In this document: positions 10,675-17,689 of the stretch, one piece after another
Position numbering within the stretch: position 1 is the first letter of the stretch
Layout: every line of letters begins with the position of its first letter
DNA from: JAGPUQ01 sp036677085
GTDB lineage: Bacteria > Pseudomonadota > Gammaproteobacteria > Pseudomonadales > Porticoccaceae
Reading direction: 5' to 3'
Length of the DNA stretch: 64,000 bases
Assembly (NCBI GenBank): GCA_036677085.1
Contig: JAKFFI010000006.1
Coordinates: forward strand, 135,875-199,874
Translations under genes and position numbers: made by a program
The notes under the pieces: generated by a model
Told to the model about the DNA's origin: nothing
The model's input: only the letters and a program-made list of their open reading frames with translations
The model's database searches: none

Positions 10675-11940
10675 ATGGACTGCAAACTGAACCTGACCAA
10701 AACGGCCATTGAAGGGCTGCACCCGGAGCCCGGAAAGCAGGTGATCTACTGGGACGCCAAGATCCCGGGACTCGGGCTCCGGGTGTCCCCAGGCGGCGCA
10801 AAGACTTTCTTTGTCCAAAGCCGGATCAAGGGCAGGGTGCGGAAGGTCACCATTGGCCCGGCCGCCTTTGTCGCCCCGGAAAAGGCCCGGAAGCTGGCGA
10901 TGGACTATCTGTCCAAAATGGCCACCGGCGTGGACCCGGCACCACCCAGGGACAAAACCGCCAAGGCATCGTCGCTTGGCGACCTGCTGACCGGCTATGT
11001 GGCACTGTTGGAGCGGCAGGGGAAGTATTCCGCCCGAGCTGTCGGCAACGCATTCAAGCTGCACGTCGAGGCCGCCTTCCCCCGGCTGTGGAAGAAGCCC
11101 GCCAACGAAATAACCCTTGATGATTGCATGGCCATCGTCGGCAGGGTCAACGATGCCGGCAAGGCACGGGAGGCCGACCGCCTGCGCAGCAACCTGAGAA
11201 CTGCGTTTTCGCGAGCGATCAACGCCCGGGGCGATACCAGTATGCCCAAGGCCATGCGGGAGCTGCGCGTCACTGCCAACCCCGTGCGCGATTTGCAGAA
11301 GGTAGCCGGATCGACCCAGGCCAAGGACCGCGCCCTAAGCCTGGCGGAATTCAGGGCTTACTGGCGGCGCATCCAAGCACTGCCCGAGCCTAAGCGAAGC
11401 CTGGCCATGCTCCATGTGTTGACGGGAGGGCAGCGCCAGCGGCAACTGGCGCGAGTGAGGTTGACCGATATCGACCGGGACGCCAAGTCCATGACGTTGA
11501 TGGACAGCAAAGGTCGGCGAAAAACCCCGCGCGCGCATGTTGTCCCGCTACTGCCCGAGGCGCTGGAAGCGATAGATCGAATCACGGGGTCCGGCGAGTT
11601 TGTCTTCAGCAGCGACGGCGGCGCGACGCCAATCGGTCCCGATTACCTGATAGACACGGCCAAGGCTGTTTGCGCGGCGATGCAAGCGGCTGGGGAGCTG
11701 GAAGGCGCACCGTTCACGGCTGGCGTGATCCGCGCCACTGTCGAAACCCGGCTGATAGCAAAACCCTACCGCGTATCGAGCGACGTGTTGGCCCAGTTGC
11801 TGAGTCATGGCCTTGGTGGTGTCCAGCAGCGCCACTACCAGAAGCATGATTTTTTCGATGAAAAACTTGACGCACTACTCGCGCTCCAGAACCTTCTGGA
11901 AGGCGACCCCGTGGTTATCGAATTCAGGGCACGGGCGTGA
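10675..11940 (+). CDS. int: tyrosine recombinase (tRNA-Leu element integrase)
   Basis: 421 residues. The N-terminal DUF4102-type arm-binding domain covers about 1-90 (LTKTAIEGL...YWDAKIPGLGLRVSPGGAKTFFVQSRIKGR). A SAM-like core-binding domain (100-210) and the catalytic domain (220-400) follow. Catalytic residues visible are R254 (TGGQRQRQL), K279, R353, H378 (LSHGLGG) and the nucleophile Y388 (RHYQKHD). The box II His that normally stands three residues before R353 is Gly (G350). It should insert and excise the element at the tRNA-Leu(CAA) 3' end; it lies 143 bases from attL, the usual position. ATG 10675 follows AAGGGA. Confidence 0.94.
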   Translation: MDCKLNLTKTAIEGLHPEPGKQVIYWDAKIPGLGLRVSPGGAKTFFVQSRIKGRVRKVTIGPAAFVAPEKARKLAMDYLSKMATGVDPAPPRDKTAKASSLGDLLTGYVALLERQGKYSARAVGNAFKLHVEAAFPRLWKKPANEITLDDCMAIVGRVNDAGKAREADRLRSNLRTAFSRAINARGDTSMPKAMRELRVTANPVRDLQKVAGSTQAKDRALSLAEFRAYWRRIQALPEPKRSLAMLHVLTGGQRQRQLARVRLTDIDRDAKSMTLMDSKGRRKTPRAHVVPLLPEALEAIDRITGSGEFVFSSDGGATPIGPDYLIDTAKAVCAAMQAAGELEGAPFTAGVIRATVETRLIAKPYRVSSDVLAQLLSHGLGGVQQRHYQKHDFFDEKLDALLALQNLLEGDPVVIEFRARA

Positions 11941-12416
11941 TGTTCGATATTTGGGGCATGCCATATCGGATGCGTGAGTGCTTGGAGTGGGTGCGGGCGC
12001 TTGATGCATGGGACTACGGCGCCCCGTCGCAACTGGCGGACCTGATCGGCAGCGGGCAGCAAATACCAGCAGAGTTGGCGGGAGCTGTTGCCGACATCAT
12101 CGCGGGCCGGAGGACTCAGAAAAAAAGAGCAAAAGCAAAACTGAGAATCCCCGCTGCTGAACGCATGGCGATTGCCGAGGCCGTCGACTGCATTATTTGT
12201 CTGACGCGAGATGTCAGATCCAAGAGTGTATCCCCGAGCTTGGAAGAGAACGCCGACCGCCGGGGGGTTGAGGTCATCGACCTAGTGCGAGAACTAGAGC
12301 GCCGTGCCCGCGAGGTGGTCGAAGACGCAGCACGGCAGCTTGGGGTCAGCGTTGAAACAATCGAGAACTTGCTGCGCGACTTTCGAGAAAAAGTAAAAAA
12401 CTGGCCGGTTGTGTAA
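11940..12416 (+). CDS. hypothetical protein translated from the integrase stop
   Basis: 158 residues. The ATG at 11940 shares its A with the integrase TGA, and a GTG sits one codon earlier, so translation is probably coupled to the integrase. The middle is basic (RRTQKKRAKAKLRIP) and the C-terminal half is a charged helix (about 100-158) suited to coiled-coil or DNA contact. No family is recognised. The position after int suggests a role in control of integration or excision, but nothing in the sequence proves it. Confidence 0.6.
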   Translation: MFDIWGMPYRMRECLEWVRALDAWDYGAPSQLADLIGSGQQIPAELAGAVADIIAGRRTQKKRAKAKLRIPAAERMAIAEAVDCIICLTRDVRSKSVSPSLEENADRRGVEVIDLVRELERRAREVVEDAARQLGVSVETIENLLRDFREKVKNWPVV

Positions 12417-12504
12417 TACAAGCGTGCCCCGTTCTACACGGGCCGATTAACGCCGGAGGGTTGCGTGGCTTTGTAATTGCCTCACTCAAACGTGAGGAAC
12501 CACC

Positions 12505-12780
12505 ATGCAAGCCAAAGCACGCGAAACTAAAACAAAATCCCGAGTTACCGAAGCGCAGTCCACCATCCACGCCGAACTATGCGCGCTGCCGCGCTTGATG
12601 AACCAGCGCGACCTGGCCGACTACCTGAAAAAATCCACCGCCTGGTGCGAGCGCGCCCGTTGGGCAGGTGAGGGCCCTAAATTCGTCAAGTTGGGCCGCC
12701 ATGTTCGTTATCGCGCGGACGATGTGCTGGCGTGGATTGATGCGAATGCCCGCACCTGCTCCAGCGATGCGGAGGGGTGA
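12505..12780 (+). CDS. AlpA/excisionase-like helix-turn-helix protein
   Basis: 91 residues, with GAGG upstream of ATG 12505. Residues 32-83 have the MerR-like winged-helix pattern of AlpA/Xis (HTH_17) proteins: LMNQRDLADYLKKS..W..RARWAGEGPKFVKLGRHVRYRADDVLAWID. The recognition helix is followed by the 'G..P.f.klG..vrYr..dv..wl' wing. Such proteins bend att DNA for excision or activate the integrase gene. It is the best candidate for the directionality factor of this element. The first 30 residues are a basic, probably disordered tail. Confidence 0.82.
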   Translation: MQAKARETKTKSRVTEAQSTIHAELCALPRLMNQRDLADYLKKSTAWCERARWAGEGPKFVKLGRHVRYRADDVLAWIDANARTCSSDAEG

Positions 12781-12783
12781 CGC

Positions 12784-13122
12784 ATGGACGCCCAAAGAAA
12801 AGCCCCGCCGGTTGCAGCCGGGCGGGGCGAAGCGACAAAGCAAAACAAGCCCGCCTATCTTACCGCATTGTGCCCCCGGCAAGCGCGCGCACTCGCGGCG
12901 CTGCTACGTGGCCCCGTGCCACGCGAACAGATGGACCGGCTTGCCGGATGCTCAAACGCGCCCGACCTGGTGGCGAGCCTACGCCGCCGTGGTTTTGTGA
13001 TTCCGTGCGAGAAAATCTGCGTCACTGACCGCGATGGGCGCCGGTGCTGGCCTGGCATTTACAGCCTGACCGATGCCGACCGCACCAAGCTTGCCCGCTG
13101 GCAGGGAGTGCCCAATGGCTAA
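12784..13122 (+). CDS. small helix-turn-helix protein
   Basis: 112 residues, starting three bases after the stop of the AlpA-like gene. Residues 25-75 (LTALCPRQARALAALLRGPVPREQMDRLAGCSNAPDLVASLRRRGF) read as a winged helix in which the third helix reads 'N.p.lv..LrrrG'. This is followed by a beta wing with RRCWPGIYSLTD. Such modules occur in small mobile elements, usually as regulators. It overlaps the next gene by eight bases. The frame was chosen over two overlapping ones on amino acid composition and the helix pattern. Confidence 0.7.
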   Translation: MDAQRKAPPVAAGRGEATKQNKPAYLTALCPRQARALAALLRGPVPREQMDRLAGCSNAPDLVASLRRRGFVIPCEKICVTDRDGRRCWPGIYSLTDADRTKLARWQGVPNG

Positions 13123-13723
13123 GCGCAAGCGTGGTGAAGCACACGTCAGGTTTTACCGCCACGAAATAGACAGCCTGGCATTCAAGTCTCTTTCGGGCAA
13201 TGCGTGCGCGCTGCTTATCCAATTCAGGGCGCTGTACAACGGCAGAGACAACAAAATCCACATGTCCGTGCGCGAGGCCATGCGCCGCACGGGGCTGTGC
13301 CAGAGCGCGGCGCAACACGCCATTGACGACCTACTGGATCGCGGGTTTATCCGGTTGCTGGCGAAGGGCACGTTTCACCACAAGGTGCGCCATGCCAGCG
13401 TGTACCAGCTAACCAACGAGCCGCCAGATGACCGCGATGGATCGGTGCCGACCCGGGACTTTATGCGGTGGCACCCAAAGAAACACGGTATCGGAATCCA
13501 ATACAGCGCTGTATCGGAATCCAATACAGCGGCACCTGCTGGCCGCCCCGAAAATGGCCAAAACTGTATCGGAATCCAATACAGCGAAACCACAAAAACG
13601 CCCCCGAGCTGTATCGGAATCCAGTACACAGATATGTTACCAGGCGGTGCTCTTGTTTCTGCTGGTGTCCCCAAGGGCTCCAAGCGGGTGCCGGGATCGC
13701 CTTTGCGGCTGGTGACGCCATGA
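13115..13723 (+). CDS. winged-helix replication-initiator-like protein with internal DNA iterons
   Basis: 202 residues from ATG 13115. Residues 10-100 form a helix-turn-helix/winged-helix domain (FKSLSGNACALLIQFRALYNGRDNKIHMSVREAMRRTG.CQSAAQHAIDDLLDRGFIRLL), the pattern of proteins often found in replication modules of small elements. The C-terminal half (residues 124-172) is encoded by DNA containing four palindromic 21-bp repeats. These translate as GIGIQYS, VSESNTA, CIGIQYS and CIGIQYT. The low-complexity tail suggests that the DNA sequence, not the peptide, is selected. By analogy with lambda gene O, the protein may bind these iterons to open an origin. Replication function is inferred. 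It overlaps the next gene by ATGA. Confidence 0.7.
   Translation: MAKRKRGEAHVRFYRHEIDSLAFKSLSGNACALLIQFRALYNGRDNKIHMSVREAMRRTGLCQSAAQHAIDDLLDRGFIRLLAKGTFHHKVRHASVYQLTNEPPDDRDGSVPTRDFMRWHPKKHGIGIQYSAVSESNTAAPAGRPENGQNCIGIQYSETTKTPPSCIGIQYTDMLPGGALVSAGVPKGSKRVPGSPLRLVTP
13486..13629. repeat. four 21-bp palindromic iterons, candidate replication origin
   Basis: Copies start at 13486, 13509, 13564 and 13609. Each has arms CTGTAT and ATACAG around GGA-A-TCC, so 9 of 10 base pairs of the dyad are symmetric. Copy 1 has CG for CT in the left arm; copy 4 has two changes in the right arm. All lie inside the winged-helix gene 13115-13723 and in two different reading phases. Confidence 0.85.
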
Positions 13724-13911
13724 TGGGCTGCGAGTGCGGTGGATTCACGGCACGGGTTAAGGAGTCCTACGGCGGTGCTGTGCTGACCTATGAGCGCTGT
13801 GGATCATGCGGGCGCTGTGACGCCTGGAAGCTCACTGTCACCGGGAGGGTCCTTAAAGGGGTTAAAGCGCGGCTGGAGTTCCGTCGCCTGTCCGATGGGT
13901 GCGCGGCATGA
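13720..13911 (+). CDS. 63-residue cysteine-rich protein
   Basis: ATG 13720 overlaps the stop of the previous gene (ATGA). Cysteines occur as CxC at residues 4-6 and CxxCxxC near 27-33 (ERCGSCGRC), a spacing consistent with a small zinc ribbon or treble-clef. The remainder is basic with beta-strand character (WKLTVTGRVLKGVKARLEFRR). No family is recognised. Overlap with the genes on both sides supports translation within the element's operon. Confidence 0.6.
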   Translation: MMGCECGGFTARVKESYGGAVLTYERCGSCGRCDAWKLTVTGRVLKGVKARLEFRRLSDGCAA

Positions 13912-14825
13912 CTTATTGTACCAGCACCATAAAACGAGCCCGGCGCACGAGGTCACAAGTGGATCAGCTGGATCGCCAGATCCTGGACGTTCTGCGCATC
14001 GATCAGCCGCAATCCATCCGGCACGTTTTTTACCGCATGACCAACCCGCGACTGCCCGAGCCCGTCGAGAAATCGGACCGGGGTTATCGGCACGTCCAAA
14101 ACCGAATTACCGTCATGCGAAGGAGTGGCGTGCTTCCCTATGGCTGGATATCCGACACTAGCCGGCGCGGTTATTTCGTGAACACCTTCAGCGGCGCTGC
14201 GGAGTTCCTGCGGCGCATGAACGGACTATACCGCGCGGACCTGTGGGCGGATGCTGGTTGGTACGTCGAAGTTTGGGTGGAGTCTCGCAGCATTGCCGGC
14301 GTCATTCAGAGCGAGTGCGAGGAGCTGGCGGTTTCGCTTTATCCCTGCGGCGGGTTTTCATCGCTGACCCTGGCCTATGAGGGGGCGGTAGCCATGAACC
14401 GCATTGTTGAACAGACCGGCCGCCGCCCCGTTGTGCTGTACATCGGCGACTTTGACCCGTCCGGCGTGCTGATCGACGTGGCACTAGAGCGGGAGCTGCG
14501 CGAGCACGTCAACGGCGACCTGGACTTTATCCGCCTCGCCATCACGCCGGGGCAGATTGCTGCCTTCGATTTGCCGACAAAGCCGCGCAAAGCGGGAGAC
14601 CGCCGCTCGCTTCATGTCATTGAAACCGTCGAGGCCGAAGCCATGCCGGCCGGCGTGATGCGGCAAATTATTCGCGATGCGATAGAGCGGTACCTTCCGC
14701 CCGACGCGCTCGCCGTCGCGAAAGCCGCCGAAGACAGCGAGCGGGATGGGCTGGCGCGCATCGCACAGGTACTGACCGGCAACAGCGTCCACGATACCGC
14801 CGACTACCTGGAGGCGGGAGGATGA
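13908..14825 (+). CDS. stand-alone Topo VI-A/Spo11-like protein
   Basis: 305 residues from ATG 13908 (ATGA overlap with the previous gene; GTG 13899 is an alternative). Residues 20-95 resemble the winged-helix part of type IIB topoisomerase A subunits: SIRHVFYRM (36-44) fits the R-x3-Y motif whose Tyr (here Y42) attacks DNA. RHVQNRITVMRRSGVLPYGWISDTSRRG follows the usual 'lxxxRxxLgv.as.rG' pattern. Residues 118-240 form a Toprim-like domain with Glu125 (VEVWVESRS) and the DxD pair D181/D183 (YIGDFDPSG) that bind Mg2+. No GHKL ATPase B subunit is encoded in the element. It may cut or nick DNA, or have lost catalysis; free A-like proteins are known from mobile elements. Start and family are inferred by motif only. 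Confidence 0.75.
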   Translation: MTYCTSTIKRARRTRSQVDQLDRQILDVLRIDQPQSIRHVFYRMTNPRLPEPVEKSDRGYRHVQNRITVMRRSGVLPYGWISDTSRRGYFVNTFSGAAEFLRRMNGLYRADLWADAGWYVEVWVESRSIAGVIQSECEELAVSLYPCGGFSSLTLAYEGAVAMNRIVEQTGRRPVVLYIGDFDPSGVLIDVALERELREHVNGDLDFIRLAITPGQIAAFDLPTKPRKAGDRRSLHVIETVEAEAMPAGVMRQIIRDAIERYLPPDALAVAKAAEDSERDGLARIAQVLTGNSVHDTADYLEAGG

Positions 14826-14986
14826 CTTCACCACCGGACCGCACCGCCGATGCCTACCGCGCCCGTATTCGCGCCTTGGCAGAAACCAAGCGCGAGCCAG
14901 CCCGCGACCGAAAGCGCCGTAACAGTCGCGCACCTGATCGGCGCCCGTATCCGTGGCCCGTCGATTCCGAACTTGACCACGATTGA
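14822..14986 (+). CDS. 54-residue basic protein
   Basis: ATG 14822 overlaps the preceding stop (ATGA), the same arrangement used by other genes in this element, with GGAGG-like purines before it. The product is very rich in Arg and Pro, and probably disordered. No family is recognised. A competing frame at 14850-15059 seems less likely because it lacks such an overlap. Confidence 0.45.
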   Translation: MTSPPDRTADAYRARIRALAETKREPARDRKRRNSRAPDRRPYPWPVDSELDHD

Positions 14987-15030
14987 CCAACACAGGCACC
15001 AGCCGCGCCGCAAGATTTGGCTTGCTGACG

Positions 15031-15131
15031 TTATCCAACGGATAAGTTATCCGCTGTAGCGTTGCACAACCTGCTGTTTTGTTTGATTTAACGTTGATTT
15101 CTGCGAAAATATGTAGCGTATATGTAGCAGA
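15031..15131. promoter_or_regulatory. A+T-rich intergenic control region of the element
   Basis: Contains TTATCC (15031-15036), GGATAA (15040-15045) and TTATCC (15047-15052). These are half-matches to the DnaA box TTATCCACA. An A+T-rich run (about 15070-15115) and the inverted TGCTACAT doublet at 15111-15131 follow. It may be a promoter with operator, or part of an origin. Confidence 0.45.
15111..15131 (-). repeat. 21-bp TGCTACAT doublet, middle copy (inverted)
   Basis: On the minus strand it reads as a doublet with the same 11-base step as the end copies; the second octamer has one change (CGCTACAT). Confidence 0.65.
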
Positions 15132-15161
15132 GATGCTCCCAAAACCCCGAGGTACCGCCGA

Positions 15162-15884
15162 ATGAGAACCGCCGCCCAACTCGCAAACTTGAAGGATCGC
15201 TCGAACACCGCCGTCTCCGTCATGGAGGCCGAAATTGAGAAGTTGAACGCGCTTATCGACAAACTCGAAAAGGACACTTCGCGCAGTCGTGGCTATATCG
15301 TGGAGGCCGTCAAAGAGGCCCGCGAGGAGGCATTGCCGCGCCTGGCAAACGAGCTCGCCCGGATAAGGGCGCACTGGACTGAAGCATCGGCCCAGCAACG
15401 GTTTTGGGATTCCAGCGCGCTGATTTTGTCGCAACAGGTCTTCGATGCCGACCCGGCCAAGGACGCCACGATCAAACTGAGCTTGCGTGCCGAGTTCGCG
15501 GACACACCGGCGCCGTTGCTTCAACTTGCCTATGAGGATGCCCGATTCGAAAACGATTTGCCGCGCCTCTGGCTGATCTACACGGCCGGCCAGCGGCAGA
15601 CGGGTATTAATCCGAACGTGGCCAGTTCCCTGGATATGTCTTTCGAGGGCGTCGAGATTCCCGGGCAGGCCGTGGCGCTTGCGGCAATATCCGCCTGCCA
15701 CTCGAACTTGGAACACGGTGAAATGATAACGGCGGTGGCCACCGGGCTGCGGATCAATCCGGTGCGAAAAATGACTGTAGGCCGGCATATGGCAGTCACC
15801 TCCCGCCTGGTAACCGCCGCTGAGGCCGTGCAATCCGCTGCCGAACAAGCGGACGAGGAAGCGGCTGCCGAGCGTTCGCAATGA
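15162..15884 (+). CDS. hypothetical protein with N-terminal coiled coil
   Basis: 240 residues. Residues 15-75 form a charged helix with heptads (VMEAEIEKLNALIDKLEKD), then a mixed helical domain to about 215 and an acidic Ala/Glu tail. No signal peptide, membrane segment or known motif is visible. It starts a second gene pair in the element after the control region at 15031-15131 and overlaps the next gene by ATGA. Size and place before a terminase-small-subunit-like gene would suit a structural or packaging-related protein, but there is no direct evidence. Confidence 0.6.
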   Translation: MRTAAQLANLKDRSNTAVSVMEAEIEKLNALIDKLEKDTSRSRGYIVEAVKEAREEALPRLANELARIRAHWTEASAQQRFWDSSALILSQQVFDADPAKDATIKLSLRAEFADTPAPLLQLAYEDARFENDLPRLWLIYTAGQRQTGINPNVASSLDMSFEGVEIPGQAVALAAISACHSNLEHGEMITAVATGLRINPVRKMTVGRHMAVTSRLVTAAEAVQSAAEQADEEAAAERSQ

Positions 15885-16351
15885 CCACGCGCGGCAAACG
15901 CGGTAGCGCCGAACTGCGCGCCGAGCGTGAAGTGGCTGCGCTGCGGCTGAGGCAACAGGGCCGCACCTACTCGCAAATCGGCGATGAACTCGGGTGCTCT
16001 CCACCCACCGCGCTGAGGTGCGTCCAGAAATCACTGGGGCGCCTCGCCAAGCAGAACACGGCAGAAACCCAGGGTTTGCTGGCGCTGGAGCTGGCGCGGC
16101 TCGACGCGCTGTCAGTCGAGGCGTACAAGGTTCTTGAGGCGGAGCACCCGCTAACGAGCGGCGGGGCCGTGGTCGAGCACGGCGGGCAGGTGCTGACCGA
16201 CCACGGGCCCGTGCTGCGCGCCATTGACCGGCTGCTCAAGATATCTGAACGGCGCTGTGCTTTACTGGGGCTGAACGTGCAAAAGCCGGATACGGGCGCC
16301 GACGACATTATCGGGGCACTCGCTGCGTTCGCGCTGCGGGCGCCGGTATGA
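15881..16351 (+). CDS. helix-turn-helix protein resembling small terminase subunits
   Basis: 156 residues, overlapping the previous gene by ATGA. Residues 15-55 (VAALRLRQQGRTYSQIGDELGCSPPTALRCVQKSL) form a clear homeodomain-like or sigma-region-4-like helix-turn-helix. The remainder is helical, ending in AIDRLLKISERRCALLGLNVQKP, a phrase common in phage-type small terminase and related DNA-binding proteins. It could recognise a packaging site if the element is a phage satellite, or act as a regulator. No large terminase is present here. Confidence 0.6.
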   Translation: MTTRGKRGSAELRAEREVAALRLRQQGRTYSQIGDELGCSPPTALRCVQKSLGRLAKQNTAETQGLLALELARLDALSVEAYKVLEAEHPLTSGGAVVEHGGQVLTDHGPVLRAIDRLLKISERRCALLGLNVQKPDTGADDIIGALAAFALRAPV

Positions 16352-16445
16352 AACGCATGGGGCGAAACGGCGGCCGGCTTTCGCATGGACGGGGGTAGTG
16401 TGCGGCGATATGCTCGCCACGAACGGCGCCGGCGTTTAGATGGCT

Positions 16446-16466
16446 TCTGCTACATATTTGCTACAT
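16446..16466 (+). repeat. 21-bp TGCTACAT doublet, right copy
   Basis: Octamers start at 16448 and 16459, again 11 bases apart, 79 bases from attR. Same orientation as the left copy. Confidence 0.7.
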
Positions 16467-16544
16467 ATTCGGATTGTGGAGTATGCAGCAATGACGGCAG
16501 AGCAGAAGTCAGAGAATAAAAATATTACTTTTCATAGGGTTAGG

Positions 16545-16631
16545 TGGTACCAGAGGCCGGACTCGAACCGGCACGGGTTTTACCCCAACGGATTTTGAAT
16601 CCGTCGTGTCTACCAATTTCACCACTCTGGC
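16545..16631 (-). tRNA. tRNA-Leu(CAA), integration target
   Basis: 87-nt class II tRNA on the minus strand. It has acceptor GCCAGAG, GGTGAAATTGGTAGACAC in the D arm, anticodon loop TTCAAAA reading CAA, a long variable arm, GGTTCGAGTCC in the T arm and encoded CCA. Its last 58 bases (16545-16602) are attR of the element. Confidence 0.95.
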
Positions 16632-16679
16632 GCGGCGGCGGGATTATATCAGCAAGGGGAATATTCCCCAGGGGGCAAG

Positions 16680-17540
16680 ATGAAAATTGGTGTTTTTTCC
16701 ATACTTCCGAACCTGGCCGCCGATCCTGCGGTGGTCGCCAAACACGCCGAGGCACTGGGTTTCGACTCCTACTGGGTGCCGGACCATACCATTCTGCCGG
16801 TGACCTACTCCGATCAGTATCCGGGGGTACGGCCCGGCGAGCCGGGGCCGGATTACCTCTGGCAGATGCCCGACCCGCTGATCGCGCTGACCCGTGCCGC
16901 GGCCGTCACCAGTACCATCTTGCTCGGCACCGGCATCATCTTGGTCCCGGAGCGCAATCCGCTGCTGGCCGCGAAGATGGTGGCGTCCCTGGATTCCTTC
17001 TCCGGCGGGCGCTTCCTGATGGGTATCGGGGCGGGCTGGAATCGCGAGGAATGCCAGATTCTCGGCGGCGATTTCGACCATCGCTGGGGGCAGACCAAGG
17101 ATTACATCCTGGCCATGAAGCAGCTGTGGACCCAGACGGAATCCGAATATCACGGCAAATATGTGGATTTCCCGCCGGTGCGCTGTTTTCCGAAACCGGC
17201 ACAGCGCCCGCATCCGCCAATACTGCTGGGCGGTTTCACGGCCCAGCGCGTCTACCAGCGCATCGCCGAGTGGGGCGACGGCTGGCTACCGGTGGTGGAA
17301 TCGGTCGATCAGTTCCGCCAGGGCGTCGAGCGGCTCAAGCAGGCTGCCGATGCCGTGGGCCGCAACTACGGAGAATTGACGAAGACCGTCTTCGGCATCA
17401 AGGGGCAGTGGGAGACGCCGGAGCAAATCCGCGCGCTGGAGGCGGCGGGCGCCGACCGCTTGGTGATGTGGCTGCCGGAAAATCTGCCGCTCGATGAGCT
17501 GTTGACGGCGATGGAGTCCATGGCGCGTCGGCTACTCTGA
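16680..17540 (+). CDS. LLM-class (luciferase-like) flavin/F420 oxidoreductase
   Basis: 286 residues with AGGGGG before ATG 16680. The luciferase-like TIM barrel is recognisable throughout: MKIGVFS, AEALGFDSYWVPDH, LGTGIILVPERNPLLAAKMVASLDSFSGGRFLMGIGAGWNREE, and PPILLGGFTAQRVYQRIAEWGDGWLP. Members use FMNH2 or F420 to reduce or mono-oxygenate small molecules; the cofactor cannot be decided here. It is transcribed away from tRNA-Leu(CAA), so it is the first chromosomal gene beyond the element. No operon partner is obvious. Confidence 0.85.
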   Translation: MKIGVFSILPNLAADPAVVAKHAEALGFDSYWVPDHTILPVTYSDQYPGVRPGEPGPDYLWQMPDPLIALTRAAAVTSTILLGTGIILVPERNPLLAAKMVASLDSFSGGRFLMGIGAGWNREECQILGGDFDHRWGQTKDYILAMKQLWTQTESEYHGKYVDFPPVRCFPKPAQRPHPPILLGGFTAQRVYQRIAEWGDGWLPVVESVDQFRQGVERLKQAADAVGRNYGELTKTVFGIKGQWETPEQIRALEAAGADRLVMWLPENLPLDELLTAMESMARRLL

Positions 17541-17689
17541 TCGCACCGAGGACGGCAGCATGGTGAGGCGGATATGACCGGACGTCTCACAGATTGATTT
17601 TGCGCGTCAGGGATTGTGTCATCACGGCGCATGGGGCTGGGGCAGGGGGTCGATTTCGGCTACCCTTGCGCCTTTTTTCGGACCCACCC

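Larger units (their letters stand above)
10474..16602 (+). mobile_element. 6.1-kb integrative element in tRNA-Leu(CAA)
   Basis: A 58-base sequence identical to the 3' end of the tRNA-Leu(CAA) gene occurs at 10474-10531 and again inside the intact tRNA at 16545-16602. Between them lie a tyrosine recombinase next to the left repeat and nine further plus-strand genes. Several genes overlap by ATGA. There is no capsid, portal, large terminase or conjugation gene, so the element is not a complete phage or conjugative element. It looks like a satellite or a small replicating integrative element. Details are under the individual genes. Confidence 0.92.

Noticed and set aside
13486..13629. CRISPR array
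   Set aside because: Only four repeats, unequal spacing (23, 55, 45 bases), spacers partly zero length, and no cas genes; iterons explain it better.
13468..13719. Extension of the Cys-rich frame upstream through the iterons
   Set aside because: This part only reads the iteron DNA in a second phase; the winged-helix frame covers the same bases and has the better start.
14850..15059. 69-residue plus-strand frame after the Topo VI-A-like gene
   Set aside because: No ribosome binding site or overlap, Pro-rich composition, and it conflicts with the ATGA-coupled frame at 14822. It also runs into the A+T-rich control region.
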